A stretch of DNA of 64,000 nt, taken from assembly GCF_027579695.1 (NCBI RefSeq), contig NC_083583.1, positions 23,209,099-23,273,098 on the forward strand, read 5' to 3'. The notes below the pieces were generated by a model, which made no database searches, was not told the origin of the DNA, and saw nothing but the letters and a program-made list of their open reading frames with translations. Shown one piece after another: positions 32,750 to 44,994 of this stretch. Position 1 is the first letter of the stretch, and every line of letters begins with the position of its first letter. Source of the stretch: Neoarius graeffei. Taxonomy: Eukaryota; Chordata; Actinopteri; Siluriformes; Ariidae. A program made the translations under genes and the position numbers.

Positions 32750-34417
32750 TCACAACTTATACTTCAGCTTCCCCATTTCACTGATCACACAGATGTGCTG
32801 CAGAGAGAGAAAGAGAGAGATGACAGTTCACTATATTTTCTACTAGTTTTCTGTAATATAGCAGCAGCTCTGATGGTAGTGCAGCTGCAAAGCTCAAATA
32901 TATGTTAATGAACTCAATCTAATACATTGTTGTTTCCATAGTAACAGCTCAATTATAGGGACTCGTACAGTGGATGCTCCAGGAAGCACTAGGGAAACCT
33001 GTGAACCTCTGGGAGCTAAAGAAGAAGAAGAAAACTAGGGAATGTCTGGATACTGGGGAAGAAGAAAACAAGGGAACCACTGGAAGGAAGCAACGATGTA
33101 AACTAGGGAATGCCTGGAATGTAGGGAAGAAGAAAACTAGGAAATGACTGGGAGCTAATTACCCGGAAACTAGGGAATAAGATAACTAAGGAATGCCTCG
33201 GAGGTAGGGAAGATGTAAACTTGGGCGGGCCTGGTAGCAAGGGAAGAAGAAAAATGGGGAACATCTGGACACTAGGGAAGAAGAAAACTAGGAAATGTCT
33301 GGACACTAGGGAAGAAGAAGAAAACTAGGTAATGACTGGAAGGCAGGGAAGAAGGAAACTTGGGAATGCCTGGAAAGTATGGAAGATGAAAACTAGGGAA
33401 CACCTGGAAATTAGGGAAGAAAAAAAAAGTATTGAATGTCTGGACACAAGTGAAGAAAAAGAAAAGTAGGGAATACTTGGAAGGTAGGGAAGATGAAAAC
33501 TAGGGAACATCTGGAATGTAGGGAAGAAGACAACTAGGGAATACCTGGAAACTCAGGAAGATGAAAACTAGGGCAGGCCTGGTAACTGGTTAGGAATGTC
33601 CAGACACTAGGGAAGAAGAAGAAAACTCAGGAATGCCTGGACACTAGGGAAGATGAAAACTAGGGAATGTCTAGACAATAGGGAAGACTAGAAAACTAGG
33701 GAATGCACCTGGAAGGTAGGGAAGAAGACTAGAAAATACCTGGAAAGACAGGAAGATGAAAACTAGGGAATGCCTGGAAGGTAGGGACAAAGACAACTAG
33801 GGAATGTCTGGAAACTCGGGAAGAAGGCTAGAGAATGACTGAAAAGTAGGGAAGAAGACAACTAGGGAATGCCTGGAAACTTGGGAAGATGAAACGAGGG
33901 CAGGCTTGGTAGCTGGTTAGGAATGTCCAGACACTAGGGAAGAAGAGGAAGAAGAAAACTAAGGAACGCCTGGAAGGTGGGGAAGAAGAAAACTAGGGAA
34001 TGTCCGGACACTAGGGAAAGAGAAGAAAAATAGGGGATGTCTGGAAACTAGGGAAGAAAAAGAAAACTATGGAATGCCTGGAAACTAGGGAAGAAGAAAA
34101 CTATTGCTCTATTTCACTCATTCTAGGCATCAGGGGAGGAGTCTAACACCAGGATATCCTCTCAAGCCGAGACCTTCAACCAAGTCATCACATGAGACTG
34201 AGCTGTCACTGTGTGTGTGTTTAATCTGCCTGTAGAAACCAGAGATGTGGGAATTTTGACTATGGAAAGCACTGTGGGAGTGGAGCTTTCCTGCCTTTCT
34301 CTCTGAATCAGAGACTCACTAAACATCTCACACAACTCACATTCAGGTCTCGAAAGTATTCATTGTAATCCAGAGCGTAACCAACAACTAAGCGATTAGG
34401 GATGATAAATCCAACAT
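32750..34417 (-). CDS. hprt1: HPRT-like phosphoribosyltransferase, exons 8 and 9 (copy A)
   Basis: Exon 8 is 34341-34417 (77 nt, the length I know for HPRT1 exon 8). The acceptor is CTGCAG and the donor GTGAGT. It encodes [20 protein letters not shown] and FRDLN. Exon 9 is 32750-32797 (acceptor CTGCAG) and encodes [15 protein letters not shown] and stop. HPRT salvages hypoxanthine and guanine to IMP and GMP in the cytosol, and this segment forms the purine-binding end of the active site. The Phe that stacks on the base in other HPRTs (186 in mature human numbering) is Leu here. Intron 8 holds the 32990-34110 minisatellite. Exons 1-7 were not found upstream, so this may be a 3' fragment. Confidence 0.82.
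32990..34110. repeat. Minisatellite in HPRT intron 8, copy A
   Basis: Degenerate units of about 30-40 bp built on AGGGAAGAAGAAAACTAGGG followed by AATGCCTGGAA. Long open frames rich in P, F, L and S on the minus strand are translations of it. Confidence 0.93.
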
Positions 34418-34740
34418 CTGCAGAGACAGGAAAGAAAAACAAATGTAGATATTTCTGATGTACAAAACATAATAAAGAAGAAGATAGCGAGTTAGTTTGG
34501 ATTTTCAGGACAAAGTTTCCACTCACATTTCCAAGTTTGTCACTTTTTCGAGGTTAAAGATCACCTCGATGACTTCCATGACCTCAATATGAAGTGAAAT
34601 GAACTGCTTCCAGAAGCAAATTCCTTCCTTGTGTCCATGCCTGGCTTGCAAATTGGTCCTTTTTTTTTGCCAGGCAAATTTTATTCGTGTTTATTCTGAC
34701 CACTCCTTTACGCTAACCTCAAATCAGCAGAGGATTGAGA

Positions 34741-35125
34741 GAGGAGTAAGTAAGTAAGTAAGTAAGTTTAATTTATAAATCACATTTAAAATAGTTTTCA
34801 CTGACCAAAGTGCTGTACATAGGGTAGCTAGGAAATCAGAAGTAAAATGCACAAACACAACACAAAAGAAAAGATGCATTAATAGCTGCAACAAAATACA
34901 CATTACAAACACAGAGATTGACAGATAGACAAAGAGGCCAGAATTACACAAATAACAAATGACCAACAACACTGAATAACACCCACTGCAAAAAGAACTA
35001 GGGAATGGGTAGCTAAGACGATGCAAAAGCCAGTGAGTAGAGGTGAGTTTTGAGTCTGGATTTAAAAGAGGAGATAGAGGAATAGTTAAATTGAGGAGAA
35101 AAGAAAAGCTCAGCATGTCTGGAGA
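34741..35125 (-). mobile_element. L2-like LINE 3' end with (AAGT)n tail
   Basis: An AAGT tract followed by GTTTAATTTATAAATCAC and CCAAAGTGCTGTACATAG. Reversed, this is the usual 3' end of fish L2-type elements with a CTTA tail. The duplication breaks within or next to this tail. Confidence 0.55.
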
Positions 35126-35779
35126 TGGAAATGTTTCATGCTAGCTGAGGATTTGCCTGTGACATTTGACAAACAACTCACTGTTTTTTAGTGCTAAAAT
35201 TAACACACATTCTCTGTGCATTGTGGGAAATCCCTCTGGCACAGAGACTAAAATCAGACTTTGTTCAATGGATTTGATATTTTCTGGAATGTAACACACT
35301 TCTTAATATTTCATTAAAAATCAGAACAAAAATAAACACTTCTGATTTGTTTGAGATTCGGGTAAATGCTTTCTCCGGGTGCTTAATTAAACAAACCAGA
35401 TAGTAAAAAACATCCTGTCTGGGGGGTGTGTAAGGCTGAAAATGTCCTTGAAAGTCTCTTTCATTCATCTGTAAATTGTATTCTACAGTTCTCCACAGTG
35501 ATTGAGCAGTGCATTACGAGCACATAGATAGAGGGCGCTCATGAGCACACTTAAACCACAAACAAAGCCTCGTCACACTTATCACACTGAATATGAAAAC
35601 GTAATATCCGTAAATCATTTACAGGAGTGTTTACACAAGAAATCCAGTGTTTGTAAAAATCCAACTATTTTGAAAAATTGTTTGTGTCCTGCTTTTCTCT
35701 CTCAAGTTTGTGGAAATGTGTGTCTAAAGAGACTCACTAATGTGAACCTTGATCAAATTGAATGAGCATTTTGTGAAAG

Positions 35780-35880
35780 CCAAAGTCAAAGCCCCTCCCG
35801 TGCCAGGACCTGGTCTTCCCAGGAAGTCTCCCACAGTACTAACCAAGTCTTTCAGGCACATCGGGCGGTGCCGATATCCG
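35780..35880 (-). repeat. 5S rRNA-like fragment (SINE or pseudogene)
   Basis: Reversed, the sequence contains GGTTAGTACT, GGGAGAC and CCTGGGAAGACCAGGT in the order and approximate spacing of the 3' half of 5S rRNA. GCCCGAT-like bases lie further upstream with an internal deletion. The promoter parts are not intact. Confidence 0.4.
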
Positions 35881-36176
35881 TTTCTATAGTCCTCAGCCCC
35901 TCACCTATTACATAACTAGGGTTACAGTGGGGGGTGGGTCCTCTGGTAACTGTGAGAGTTTGACTCCCTACTCACATCTGTATTACAGCCTTATCAGATG
36001 GCAGCAGGTACCATTTTTATGATGGTCTTTGGTATGACCAAAGTAGAACTCATGATTTCCTGATCAAGAGGCGGAAACACTTTTGTGAAAAATCAGTCGT
36101 TTCATATGAAGTGATTCCAAAACAAATCTATAAATTAAAGCTGCTGTGCAAAGGCAAACTGCAGTACCTGCATATT

Positions 36177-36243
36177 GTGTCAGTGACAAAAGACGGTCCA
36201 GTAGCATCACTTATTTGCTATTGGACCGTCTTTTGCCAATGAC
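36177..36243. repeat. Short hairpin-forming inverted repeat
   Basis: Arms of about 27 bp, GTCAGTGACAAAAGACGGTC and its near complement GACCGTCTTTTGCCAATGAC, are separated by about 12 bases. Two or three mismatches. Confidence 0.85.
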
Positions 36244-36543
36244 AAAATATTGCACGGCAGAAAGATTCTGACTGCAAAGTTGAATTCTGGGCAAAAATGT
36301 TCTATTTCTATTGCTGTTGGAGTTTAGAGATATTTTGCATTGATTTGAAATTGATTTGAGTTGAAACTGAGGAGCTGCACTGCTGCACACACTGTGTATC
36401 CTGTGTGTAAATATTTTGCCAAGATAAAAAGTGTCCCACATTTTACGATTCCAGAGATTGCTGAAGCAAGTAACAATATCATGTGACCATCGTGGGGTGT
36501 GTGTGACCTACTTTTAACCAAAACAAGTCAGCATGGGCAAACA

Positions 36544-36746
36544 TGGTGGACTCGGCTCTCCCACCAACAGAAAAGAAAAGGAAAATATGAAAGCCAGTCA
36601 GGTAGAAAGTGTGCCAGAAAAGTGATGGAAACCAAAAGTTATCTATAAGAATTTTCATGAAGGGACAGATTGACTGCTGGAATCAACTGAAGGATGAAAC
36701 AAGCACGAAATCTGATGAAGAATTTGCAGCGCTTGTCTTGGATTGG
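36544..36746 (+). pseudogene. Degenerate exon-like coding fragment
   Basis: Translation gives MVDSALPPTEKKRK and, in another frame, CWNQLKDETSTKSDEEF then AALVLDW before GTGAGT. The pattern W..L.DE...K.DEEFA.L.LD occurs in repeat-associated proteins of fish. Stops and shifts separate the parts. Confidence 0.35.
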
Positions 36747-36989
36747 TGAGTCTGAGTATGGAATTATACACCCAATGTTTTGATCTTACACAGAAAGAAA
36801 CGAGAACACAAAAGCAGCAACAGAGAAAAATATATTCATCTTCTGTTTCACAGATCTATTTGTGAATGCCAACCACAAATTACATCCCTGCAACTCAAAA
36901 ATCTCTGAGGTCGATGCAGAGTCACAATGTTTTCCACACATGAGGGAAGTCACGAACTAATGGTTAAAGAAGCAGCTTTTGGACCAAAA

Positions 36990-37106
36990 GATTGATTCCC
37001 TGGACCAGCAAGAATGGCTGAAGTGCCCTTGAGCAAGGCACCTAACCCCCGACTTCTCCCCAGGCTGCTCTGGGTAAAAGCCTCTGCTAAATGCCTGTAA
37101 TGCAAT
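36990..37106 (+). mobile_element. TAATG-tailed SINE 3' fragment
   Basis: Contains GAGCAAGGCACCTAACCCCC, CCAGGCTGCTCTGGGT and CTCTGCTAAATGCCTGTAA, as in the copy at 20025-20212. Confidence 0.6.
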
Positions 37107-37114
37107 GTAACGCG

Positions 37115-38031
37115 CAGTGTTGTAGTTGAGTCACTAAACCTTGAGTCCGAGTCCAGTCTTGAGTCCCCAGTGTTCAAGTCTGAGTCAAGTCCAAGTCATT
37201 AAAAAACTTTTGAGTCGAGTCCAAGTCGAGTCCACTCCACTATTGATCCGAGTTGAGTCCAACACTCCAACTGCACCATTTGATGGTGTCTGTTTCAGCA
37301 CCATTAACATTAGTTTGTTTTTGAACATGCCGTATGAACAGGTGAATGTGCTTCTCTTTATCAGGGAGTGTGAAGTATTCCATCAGAGATAGTTGGGAGA
37401 TGGATGTAAGTGCAGAAGGTGTGTTTATTAATCCAAGTGAGGACAGTAAACAATCCAGAACGGCAGGCAAAATCATAAAACGGTGAAACAGGCAATAGGT
37501 CAAGCGAGGCACAAACAGGCTATCGTGGACTCAGCAGAATCAAAGACAAGGAACAGGAAATCAGGGATCAGGAAACCAAACAAGGAAATAAGGCTTGGTA
37601 ATGTGTCAGCAACACAGCTCAATACTTCACAAAGTAAGTGTGTTTTCACAGTTTTTATAACGGCACACTGATTACACCTTAATCCTGTGCAGGTGTGAGT
37701 CGTTTATGGTTCGCATGCGAGAGTCCACTTGGTGCGCACGCTGTCCAGAGCACACCTGAGAGTCTATCTGATGCATGCGCCAAGGCGCACAGGTGTGACA
37801 CTCTTACATGAAATTAGTACAAAATTAATGTAGATATAAATATCTTCTGCCAAATTATTATGGCATGTTACAAAGAAAATAAAGAAAAAAATCTGACTCC
37901 TCGTCTTCATTTTCCGAGTTCTAATGCAGTTAATGCATGAGTCCAAGTCCGAGTCATCAGTGCTCAAGTCCAAGTCGAGTCACGAGTCCTTAAAATTAGG
38001 GCACGAATCGGACTTGAGTACTACAAGCCTG
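37115..38031. mobile_element. hAT-like non-autonomous element
   Basis: Ends CAGTGTTGTAGTTGAGTC and, reversed, CAGGCTTGTAGTACTCAAGT. The 8-bp duplication is GTAACGCG (37107-37114) and GTAACGCA (38032-38039). Both ends are rich in GAGTCCAAGTCGAGTC-type repeats. The middle (about 37368-37799) may be a separate LTR-like insertion. Confidence 0.82.
37368..37799. mobile_element. Possible solo LTR inside the hAT-like element
   Basis: Bounded by TGTGAAGTATT and GGTGTGACA (TG...CA). It contains phrases (AACAGG, GGCAAAATC, TGCAGGTGTGAGTCG) seen in fish LTRs. No target duplication is visible, so the boundaries are tentative. Confidence 0.35.
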
Positions 38032-39242
38032 GTAACGCATCGCCATCTTGGTGTAATGCAGTTCCATAGTTATGCTAATTAGTTAAAGCTCCTCACATTC
38101 AGCTGTTTCCTATTTCCGTTGAGTCGTACTGTTTACCTCAAGAGGGAGGAAAATGTTCCCAAAACTGACAAAAGTGACCCTCAGGACATCAAAATGATCA
38201 TATATTGTCTGCATGATATTGTTCTTGCGAGACATAGGAAAATGCCATGCGCAATAAAAAAAAAAAAAATTTAATTCAGATGAGTTTGCAGTCAGTACAT
38301 TTAAAACAAATGTCTAGCCATTCAATTAGGACAAAAGTAGTGGTGTGATATAACAGGAGGAGGAGGAACTACAGTGGTGCTTGAAAGTTTGTGAACCCTT
38401 TAGAATTTTCTATATTTCTGCATAAATATGACCTAAAACATCATCAGATCGTCACACAAGTCCTAAAAGTAGATAAAGAGAACCCAGTTAAACAAATGAG
38501 ACAAAAATATTATACTTGGTCATTTATTTATTGAGGAAAATTATCCAATATTACATATCTGTGAGTGGCAAAAGTATGTGAACCTCTAGGATTAGCAGTT
38601 ACTTTGAAGATGTAATTAGAGTCAGGTGTTTTCAATCAATGGGATGACAATCAGGTGTGAGTGGGCACCCTGTTTTATTTAAAGAACAGGGATCTATCAA
38701 AGTCTGAGCTTCACAACACATGTTTGTGGAAATGTATCATGGCACGAACAAAGGAGATTTCTGAGGACCTCAGAAAAAGCGTTGTTGATGCTCATCAGGC
38801 TGGAAAAGGTTACAAAACCATCTCTAAAGAGTTTGGACTCCACCAATCCACAGTCAGACAGATTGTGTACAAATGGAGGAAATTCAAGACCATTGTTACC
38901 CTCCCCAGGAGTGGTCGACCAACAAAGATCACTCCAAGAGCAAGGTGTGTAATAGTCGGCGAGGTCACAAAGGACCCCATGGTAACTTCTAAGCAACTGA
39001 AGGCCTCTTTCACATTGGCTAATGTTAATGTTCATAAGTCCACCATCAGGAGAACACTGAACAACAATGGTGTGCATGGCAGAGTTGCAAGGAGAAAGCC
39101 ACTGCGCTCCAAAAAGAACATTGCTGCTCGTCTGCAGTTTGCTAAAGATAATGTGGACAAGCCAGAAGGCTATTGGAAAAATGTTTTGTGGATGGATGAG
39201 ACCAAAATAGAACTTTTTGGTTTAAATGAGAAGTGTTATGTT

Positions 39243-42200
39243 TCTTTATCTTTATCTTCTTTATTATTTCACCACAAGATAAAATATACATATCTTATGT
39301 TACAAAAAATAATATAACTACAATAAAAATATGAATACAATGTACTGTATATCAAATGATAAAATTGAAAGTAGAAAATTAATCTTATAGTGCAAGGTCA
39401 TATCTAAAAACTACACAGTTTATATAAGGCTTCTTAAAACGATCAGTGTTAACTTTTGGGTGGCAGCTGAAGTTCTTTCTACAATTGTACTTTATTCTCT
39501 TTTTCTTTGGCATCAATTCCCTTAGAGGGTTTTGGCTTAAATACATTACTTTCTTAAAAATTCTCTTGTCCTGCCTTTCTAATAATTCATGCACATTAAA
39601 AGCTCTTGATGTATATTTACATTTATAGCATCTGTCCAAGAAACATTGGACAGTTGTTAATTCAGCATTGGATGCATCATAAATAGGAAGGCCATAAGTG
39701 ATATTGGGAAGGATGATACTAGTGAACAAGTGACCAATCTCTAACTGATTATAGCCTTCCTTATGTAATGATCTTAAGATAAAAAGGCACTTGTTGGCCT
39801 TAACAAGCTTTTCATGAATATGAATATCAAATCTACTATTATTTTTAAACGTTACACCCAAGATGGAAAGCTCACTGGTCTGCGGTATAACTGATACCAT
39901 TGGGAATTCCTCTGTACAACCTCTCTTCCGAAAAATCAATTCCTTACACTTAGTCGGGTTGTTAGACATACTATTATAACTAGACCACTCCTTAAACTGA
40001 TTCACTAAGGCCTCAGAATTGTCTCTACCTTTCCACACAGGTGATACAATACTGGTATCATCTGCATATTTAAACAATACAGGCTTACTATCTATGCTTA
40101 TCTCCAGATCATTGAGAAAATTTATGAACAAATGCGGGACACTAACGCTACCTTGTGTGGTCCCCTTATTAACGTCTTTCCATTTTCCCACAAAATCATT
40201 GTAAACAATTCTCTGCTGTCTACCTTCCAAAAAAAACTTAAATGCCAGTTAACAATATATGGATTGAGGCTGAACTGCTATCGCTTTACCAACAACAAAT
40301 CATGTTTAACAGTGTCAAAGGCCATACTAAAATCCATTGCAAACAGGCAAACAGCCTTACACTTCGGATTATCGAGGAATTGATTAACCATATTTTGGAT
40401 AGCGATCAAGGCATCTGTGCAGCTATCCCCATGCCTATATGCAAATTGGGAAGCACTGAGATGTTCTTCCATTACATCCCGCGCATGAGCAAGCAAGACT
40501 ACTTTCTCAAATGCTCTAGCTATAATGGGTGTCACGTTAATACCTTGATAATCATTGTTCTCCAGTGGTACTTCAACTTTTGGCAGTGGATTGATGTTAG
40601 ATCTCTTCCATGATTATGGCCAAGTATGTGTTTTTAAAGACAAGTTCCAGACCCTCGTGATCACCGGAGTTAATAGTTCAGCGTGATCAGTGGTCGAGTT
40701 GTAAAATCAAACCGGGGGGATGGTGAAATTTTTAGTCACGTGTCGACCCATCGGTCGGTCCATCGGTGGGAAACTGGTTTGCTTTTAGGAGGGTTTGCAC
40801 ACAACGTAGGTCTGTGGACCTTGTTCATTTACCAGACATACAGTATTTTGTGCTGATAAAGTGTGTAGTATACACTGTGTACCCTTTTTATTGTTGTAAA
40901 AAAAACATAATACACTGGTATTTTACTGTAAAACATGCACAGTGTGGATGTCATGTGTCATATTTACTCATTCTCCTGGCTGACATACCTACCACATTCT
41001 CCATATTAGGGTGAAATGCAGATGACAAATTTGAAGTGTAACTTCATAGTCATGGTAGGCTCCTTTTAAATCGTTTGGTAAATAATTTATTAAAACCTTA
41101 GCAGGCAATGTAAATGAACAACTGAATCTTTTCATATCAAGTCAATAGAATTTTTATTCAAAGCTCAACATTGGGAACATTGAGTTAAATACAGAGGTAG
41201 GTAGGGAACCAATAAGCTAAAACAAGCAACAGTAAATTGTAAATCAGATTAAACTTCCTAAAAGATGTTTGAGGCATTATGCATTTTTTTTTTTTTTTCC
41301 TTTTTGTTATTATTGTGTTTATTCTTATGAGTAATGCAAATTATACATGTCCATACCGGTTATTATTTTAATGGAAAGAAAAGAAAAGTACTTATAATGT
41401 TATTTCTGATTTATTTATTATCTGAATGAGGATTTGAGCTTTGAAAAATGACCGGATTCTTTCTGTAACGTTGATTCCCGCTGTTATCTAGGTCACGTGA
41501 CACCTTAACGTTGACGGTTACCAAGGAGCTGCCTTGGATACTTTGATACTTTGCTTCAATACATACCAGCACTTTGATACATACTGGATACAAGCGAGCA
41601 AAATGAGTTAAAAGCAGGCATCTTTGGAAAGTTTCTTTAGAAAGGGGAAAAGGCCCATTGAGGAGACAGAAGAAGAGCCTATGACGAAGAAAAAGAAAGC
41701 TGCATTTTAGCAGACACTTTGTCAAGTCCTACACCAATCCTGCTCTGCCTTACATGTTGTGACCGGCTCTCTAATGAGGCAATGAAGCCTTCAAAACTGC
41801 TAGTGTCATTTATTTTAGTCTTCCTGTCTTGAATAACACTTTTTGTTGCCTGAAGAATAACAAACGAACGTCCAGGCTGATTAAATTAATGGCCTTATAC
41901 AAGAAATCAAAGTTAACATGAACCTGAGTAAGCTATCGATAGCTGGCTAGACTACAAACTAACGTTCATTATGATAGCTGTGTTGTTATCCGCCGCCCAC
42001 AAATTAGGCTACATATCGGTAACTTTACAGCATGATAGTGGGCTCACAGAAAGTGTGACTGATATTCGTAACTTGACTTACCTCCTGAAATGTTTTTTCT
42101 TGTGATTTTAAATCCGAACTTGCTTAGGTCTTGCTGTCCACTCCGCTTGGCCATGATGCTGCAATCCGCTGCTGTCACTGACGCTGAATTAAATAAAAAA

Positions 42201-42593
42201 TAACGGAACCACAACTGAATGTCACCTCCTCAAACGCTTTGCTTGCGCGTGCCCTCTCTCGCGGTAGCTTATTGTATGCTCAGTTTCAGCAAAGCTACGT
42301 GGAATGGCATTTCTAATTCCAATGTTAAATAGAAGTAATGTCCACATTTATTGATAAAATTGCTCAAGGGAAGGGAGGGGGGATGCCCGTTTTAGAGGGG
42401 GGATGATTTTGACCATTTTTTATTCCAGGGGGGATGGCATCCCCCCCATCCCCCCTCAACTCAAGTACAGAGCATGATCCTTCCAGATGGGGTAAGGAAT
42501 TGAGTTGGGACCTGTGGCTGTCTTTTTAATTCCTTGAAGAGCATTCCACACTTGGCACTCTGTGACGACAGGGATATCTACATCTTCGCCAAT
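39243..42593 (-). pseudogene. CR1/jockey-type LINE reverse transcriptase, copy B, split by a hAT
   Basis: Minus-strand frame of about 280 codons from 40230 to 39385 with GTTQGSVSVPHLFINFLND and LFKYADDTSIVSPV. An upstream frame at 40535-40278 contains [16 protein letters not shown]. The 5' portion lies beyond the hAT at 42471-42593. The truncation point is the same as copy A, so it was inserted before the duplication. Confidence 0.8.
40688..42470. mobile_element. hAT element present only in copy B
   Basis: Ends CAGTGGTCGAGTTG and, reversed, CTGTACTTGAGTTG. The 8-bp duplication is AGCGTGAT (40680-40687) and AGCATGAT (42471-42478). Copy A at about 30280-30290 shows the empty site. On the plus strand near 41607 the fragment KQASLESFFRKGKRPIEETE resembles the N-terminus of hAT-type proteins. 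No complete transposase. A G-rich/C-rich GGGGGGATGG motif repeats near both ends. Confidence 0.87.
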
Positions 42594-43338
42594 TTGGAGA
42601 AAGGAAAACACTGCATTCCAGCAGAAGAACCTTATCCCATCTGTGAAACATGGTGGTGGTGGTAGTATCATAGTTTGGGCCTGTTTTGCTGCATCTGGGC
42701 CAGGACGGCTTGCCATCATTGATGGAACAATGAATTCTGAATTATACCAACAAATTCTAAAGGAAAATGTCAGGACATCTGTCCATGAACTGAATCTCAA
42801 AAGAAGGTGGGTCATGCAGCAAGACAACGACCCTAAGCACACAAGTTGTTCTACCAAAGAATGGTTAAAGAAGAATAAAGTTAATGTTTTGGAATGGCCA
42901 AGTCAAAGTCCTGGCCTTAATCCAATCAAAATGTTGTGGAAGGACCTGAAGAGAGCAGTTCATGTGAGGAAACCCACCAACATCCCAGAGTTGAAGCTGT
43001 TCTGTACGGAGGAATGGGATAAAATTCCTCCAAGCTAGTGTGCAGGAAAGAACAGCAGTTACCAGAATTGTTTAGTTCCAGTTATTGCTGCACAAGGGGG
43101 TCACACCAGATACTGAAAGCAAAGGTTCACATACTTTTGCCAGTCACAGATATGTAATATTGAATCATTTTCCTCAATAAATAAATGACCAAGTTTAATA
43201 TTTTTGTCTCATTTGTTTAACTGGGTTCTCTTTGTCTACTTTTAGGACTTGTATAAAAATCTGGTGATGTTTTAGGTCATATTTATGCAGAAATATAGAA
43301 AATTCTAATGGATTCACAAACTTTCAAGCACTACTGTA

Positions 43339-44461
43339 GGTCTGGGCTCTGGCTAGGCCATTCCAAAACTTTTTTGGGGTCATTGTCATGCTGAAAGATG
43401 AAGTTCCTCTTCACCTTCAGCTTTCTAGCAGACACCTGAAGGTTTGGGGCCAAAATTGACTGGTATTTAGAACTGTTCATTATTCCCTCCACCTTGACTA
43501 AAGCCCCTGTTCCAGCTGAAGAAAAACAACCCCAAATCACAATGCTGCCACCACCATGCTTCACCCTGGGTATGGTGTTCTTTTGGTGATGTGCAGTGTT
43601 TTTTCGCCAAATACGGTACACCTTTTGGAATTGTGGCCAAAAAGTTCAACCTTGGTTTCATCAGACCATAACACATTTTCCCACATGCTTTTGGGAGAAT
43701 TTTTTTTTTTGCAAAATTTAGCCAGGCCTGGATGTTTTCTTTGTAAGAAAAGGCTTCTGTTTTGCGACGCTACCCCGTAGTCCAGACATATGGAGAATAC
43801 GGGAGATTGTTGTCACATGTAGTACACAACCAGTACTTGCCAGAAATTCCTGCAACTCCTTCAGTGTTGCTGTAGGCCTCTCGGCAGCCTCCCTGACCAG
43901 TTTTCGTCTTGTCTTTTCATCAATTTTGGAGGGGCATCCAGTTCTCGGTAACGTCACTGTTGTCCCATATTTTCTCCACTTCTTGATGACGGTCTTCACT
44001 CTGCTCCATGGTATATCTAATGCCATGGAATTTTTTCTACCCTTCTCCTGACTGATACCTTTCAACAATGAGATCCCTTTGACGCTTTGTAAGCTCTCTG
44101 TGAACCCTGGCTTTTGCTGGAGGATGCAACTGAGTAAATGTCTGAACTTTATTTGGGGTTAATCAGAGTCATTTTAATTGATGGCAGGTGTGAACCCAAA
44201 AAGACTGAATGCTGTAATTAAATCAAAAGGTGCTTCAACAAAGTATTAGTTTAAGGGTGTGCACACTTATGCAACCAGCTTATTGTACATTTTTTAAAAT
44301 GTTTTTCCCCGAACAGATTTGTTTGTTTTTCAATTGAATTGTACAGGTTATAGGTCACATTAAAGGTGGGAAAAGTTTTGCAATTATTTATCGTGGTCTC
44401 ATTTTTTACATCAGAAAAAACTATCATTTTAACAGGATGTGTACACTTTTTATAGCCACTG
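43339..44461 (-). mobile_element. Tc1-like transposon (AAAAGTGTACACA family), truncated, copy B
   Basis: Counterpart of 31092-32216 with the same truncation and the same transposase lesions. The N-terminal frame at 44068-43718 differs from copy A by few residues. Confidence 0.85.
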
Positions 44462-44994
44462 TAGATAATTCAGTCCTCAGGATAGACAGTGTCTGATTCA
44501 ACTGCGTCTCCTCCTCCAGCTCTGTGGAGTGACTTTAAAGGGATGATATTTTTCATTACTGTATTAATTTTGTTCTCGAATGACATCATAGTGTTTCTTG
44601 GTGTATTTTTAGCCAAAACATAATTTACAGTGTGACGTATTGAAGATAGATCAAACAATCAAACAGCGGTGCTTGACTTAAACCTGTTCCTCAGTCAAGA
44701 TGATATCACATGAAACTGGGACACGCCTCCATTTTAGACAAACTCCGCCCCCTGCATGCGTACCCTCTGAATAGCACTAAAGTTTGCAGTTATAGCCAAG
44801 TCTGATTATCAGTGTGTGTAATTTCAGTATTACATGCACTGAAGTCGACTCTGAGTACAGTCCATAGTGAATCACCTTTCCCCCCTAAATTCCATAAACT
44901 CATCACAGATCCTCCACTGTGAGATGTTGTTAGTTTGAAGCACCATGTCAGTAGGAGATACGGTAAGAACAAACCCTGGTTACATGTCTGTTTC

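Larger units (their letters stand above)
27825..34780. repeat. Segmental duplication, copy A
   Basis: Begins GTCTGCATGATATTGTTCTT and ends in an AAGT tract. Nearly the same sequence runs through 38208-47015 in the same orientation. Shared content in order: a 160-bp leader, a Tc1-like element with an inserted LINE, a second, truncated Tc1-like element, HPRT-like exon 9, a minisatellite and HPRT-like exon 8. Copy A lacks the hAT at 40688-42470. Its left edge abuts the minisatellite directly. Confidence 0.93.
35126..36540. other. Spacer between duplication copies
   Basis: Holds a possible 5S-like fragment and a perfect-looking hairpin (listed separately). No exon of HPRT or another gene is recognised. 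Confidence 0.5.
38739..43116 (+). pseudogene. Tc1-like transposase interrupted by a LINE, copy B
   Basis: Starts MARTKEISEDLRKSVVDAH at 38739 and is open through WMDETKIELF to the LINE. Unlike copy A there is no stop after KPEG. The second part resumes near 42597 and has [21 protein letters not shown] (D and E of the third motif both changed) and a TAG after KIPPS. It keeps the C-terminal stretch VPVIAAQGGHTRY that copy A has lost. Confidence 0.88.
38372..43336 (+). mobile_element. Tc1-like transposon with nested LINE and hAT, copy B
   Basis: Same element and same LINE insertion point as copy A. TA flanks are at 38370-38371 and 43337-43338. The LINE (39243-42593) is itself split by the hAT. 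Confidence 0.92.

Noticed and set aside
33103-33510. Proline/phenylalanine-rich frames in HPRT intron 8 (also 45521-45781)
   Set aside because: Translation of the minisatellite on the minus strand. There is no conserved start and the frames break between copies.
34418-38207. HPRT exons 1-7 upstream of copy A
   Set aside because: I looked for the PRPP-loop exon and the exon 3 and exon 7 motifs on the minus strand and found none, so copy A is reported as exons 8-9 only.
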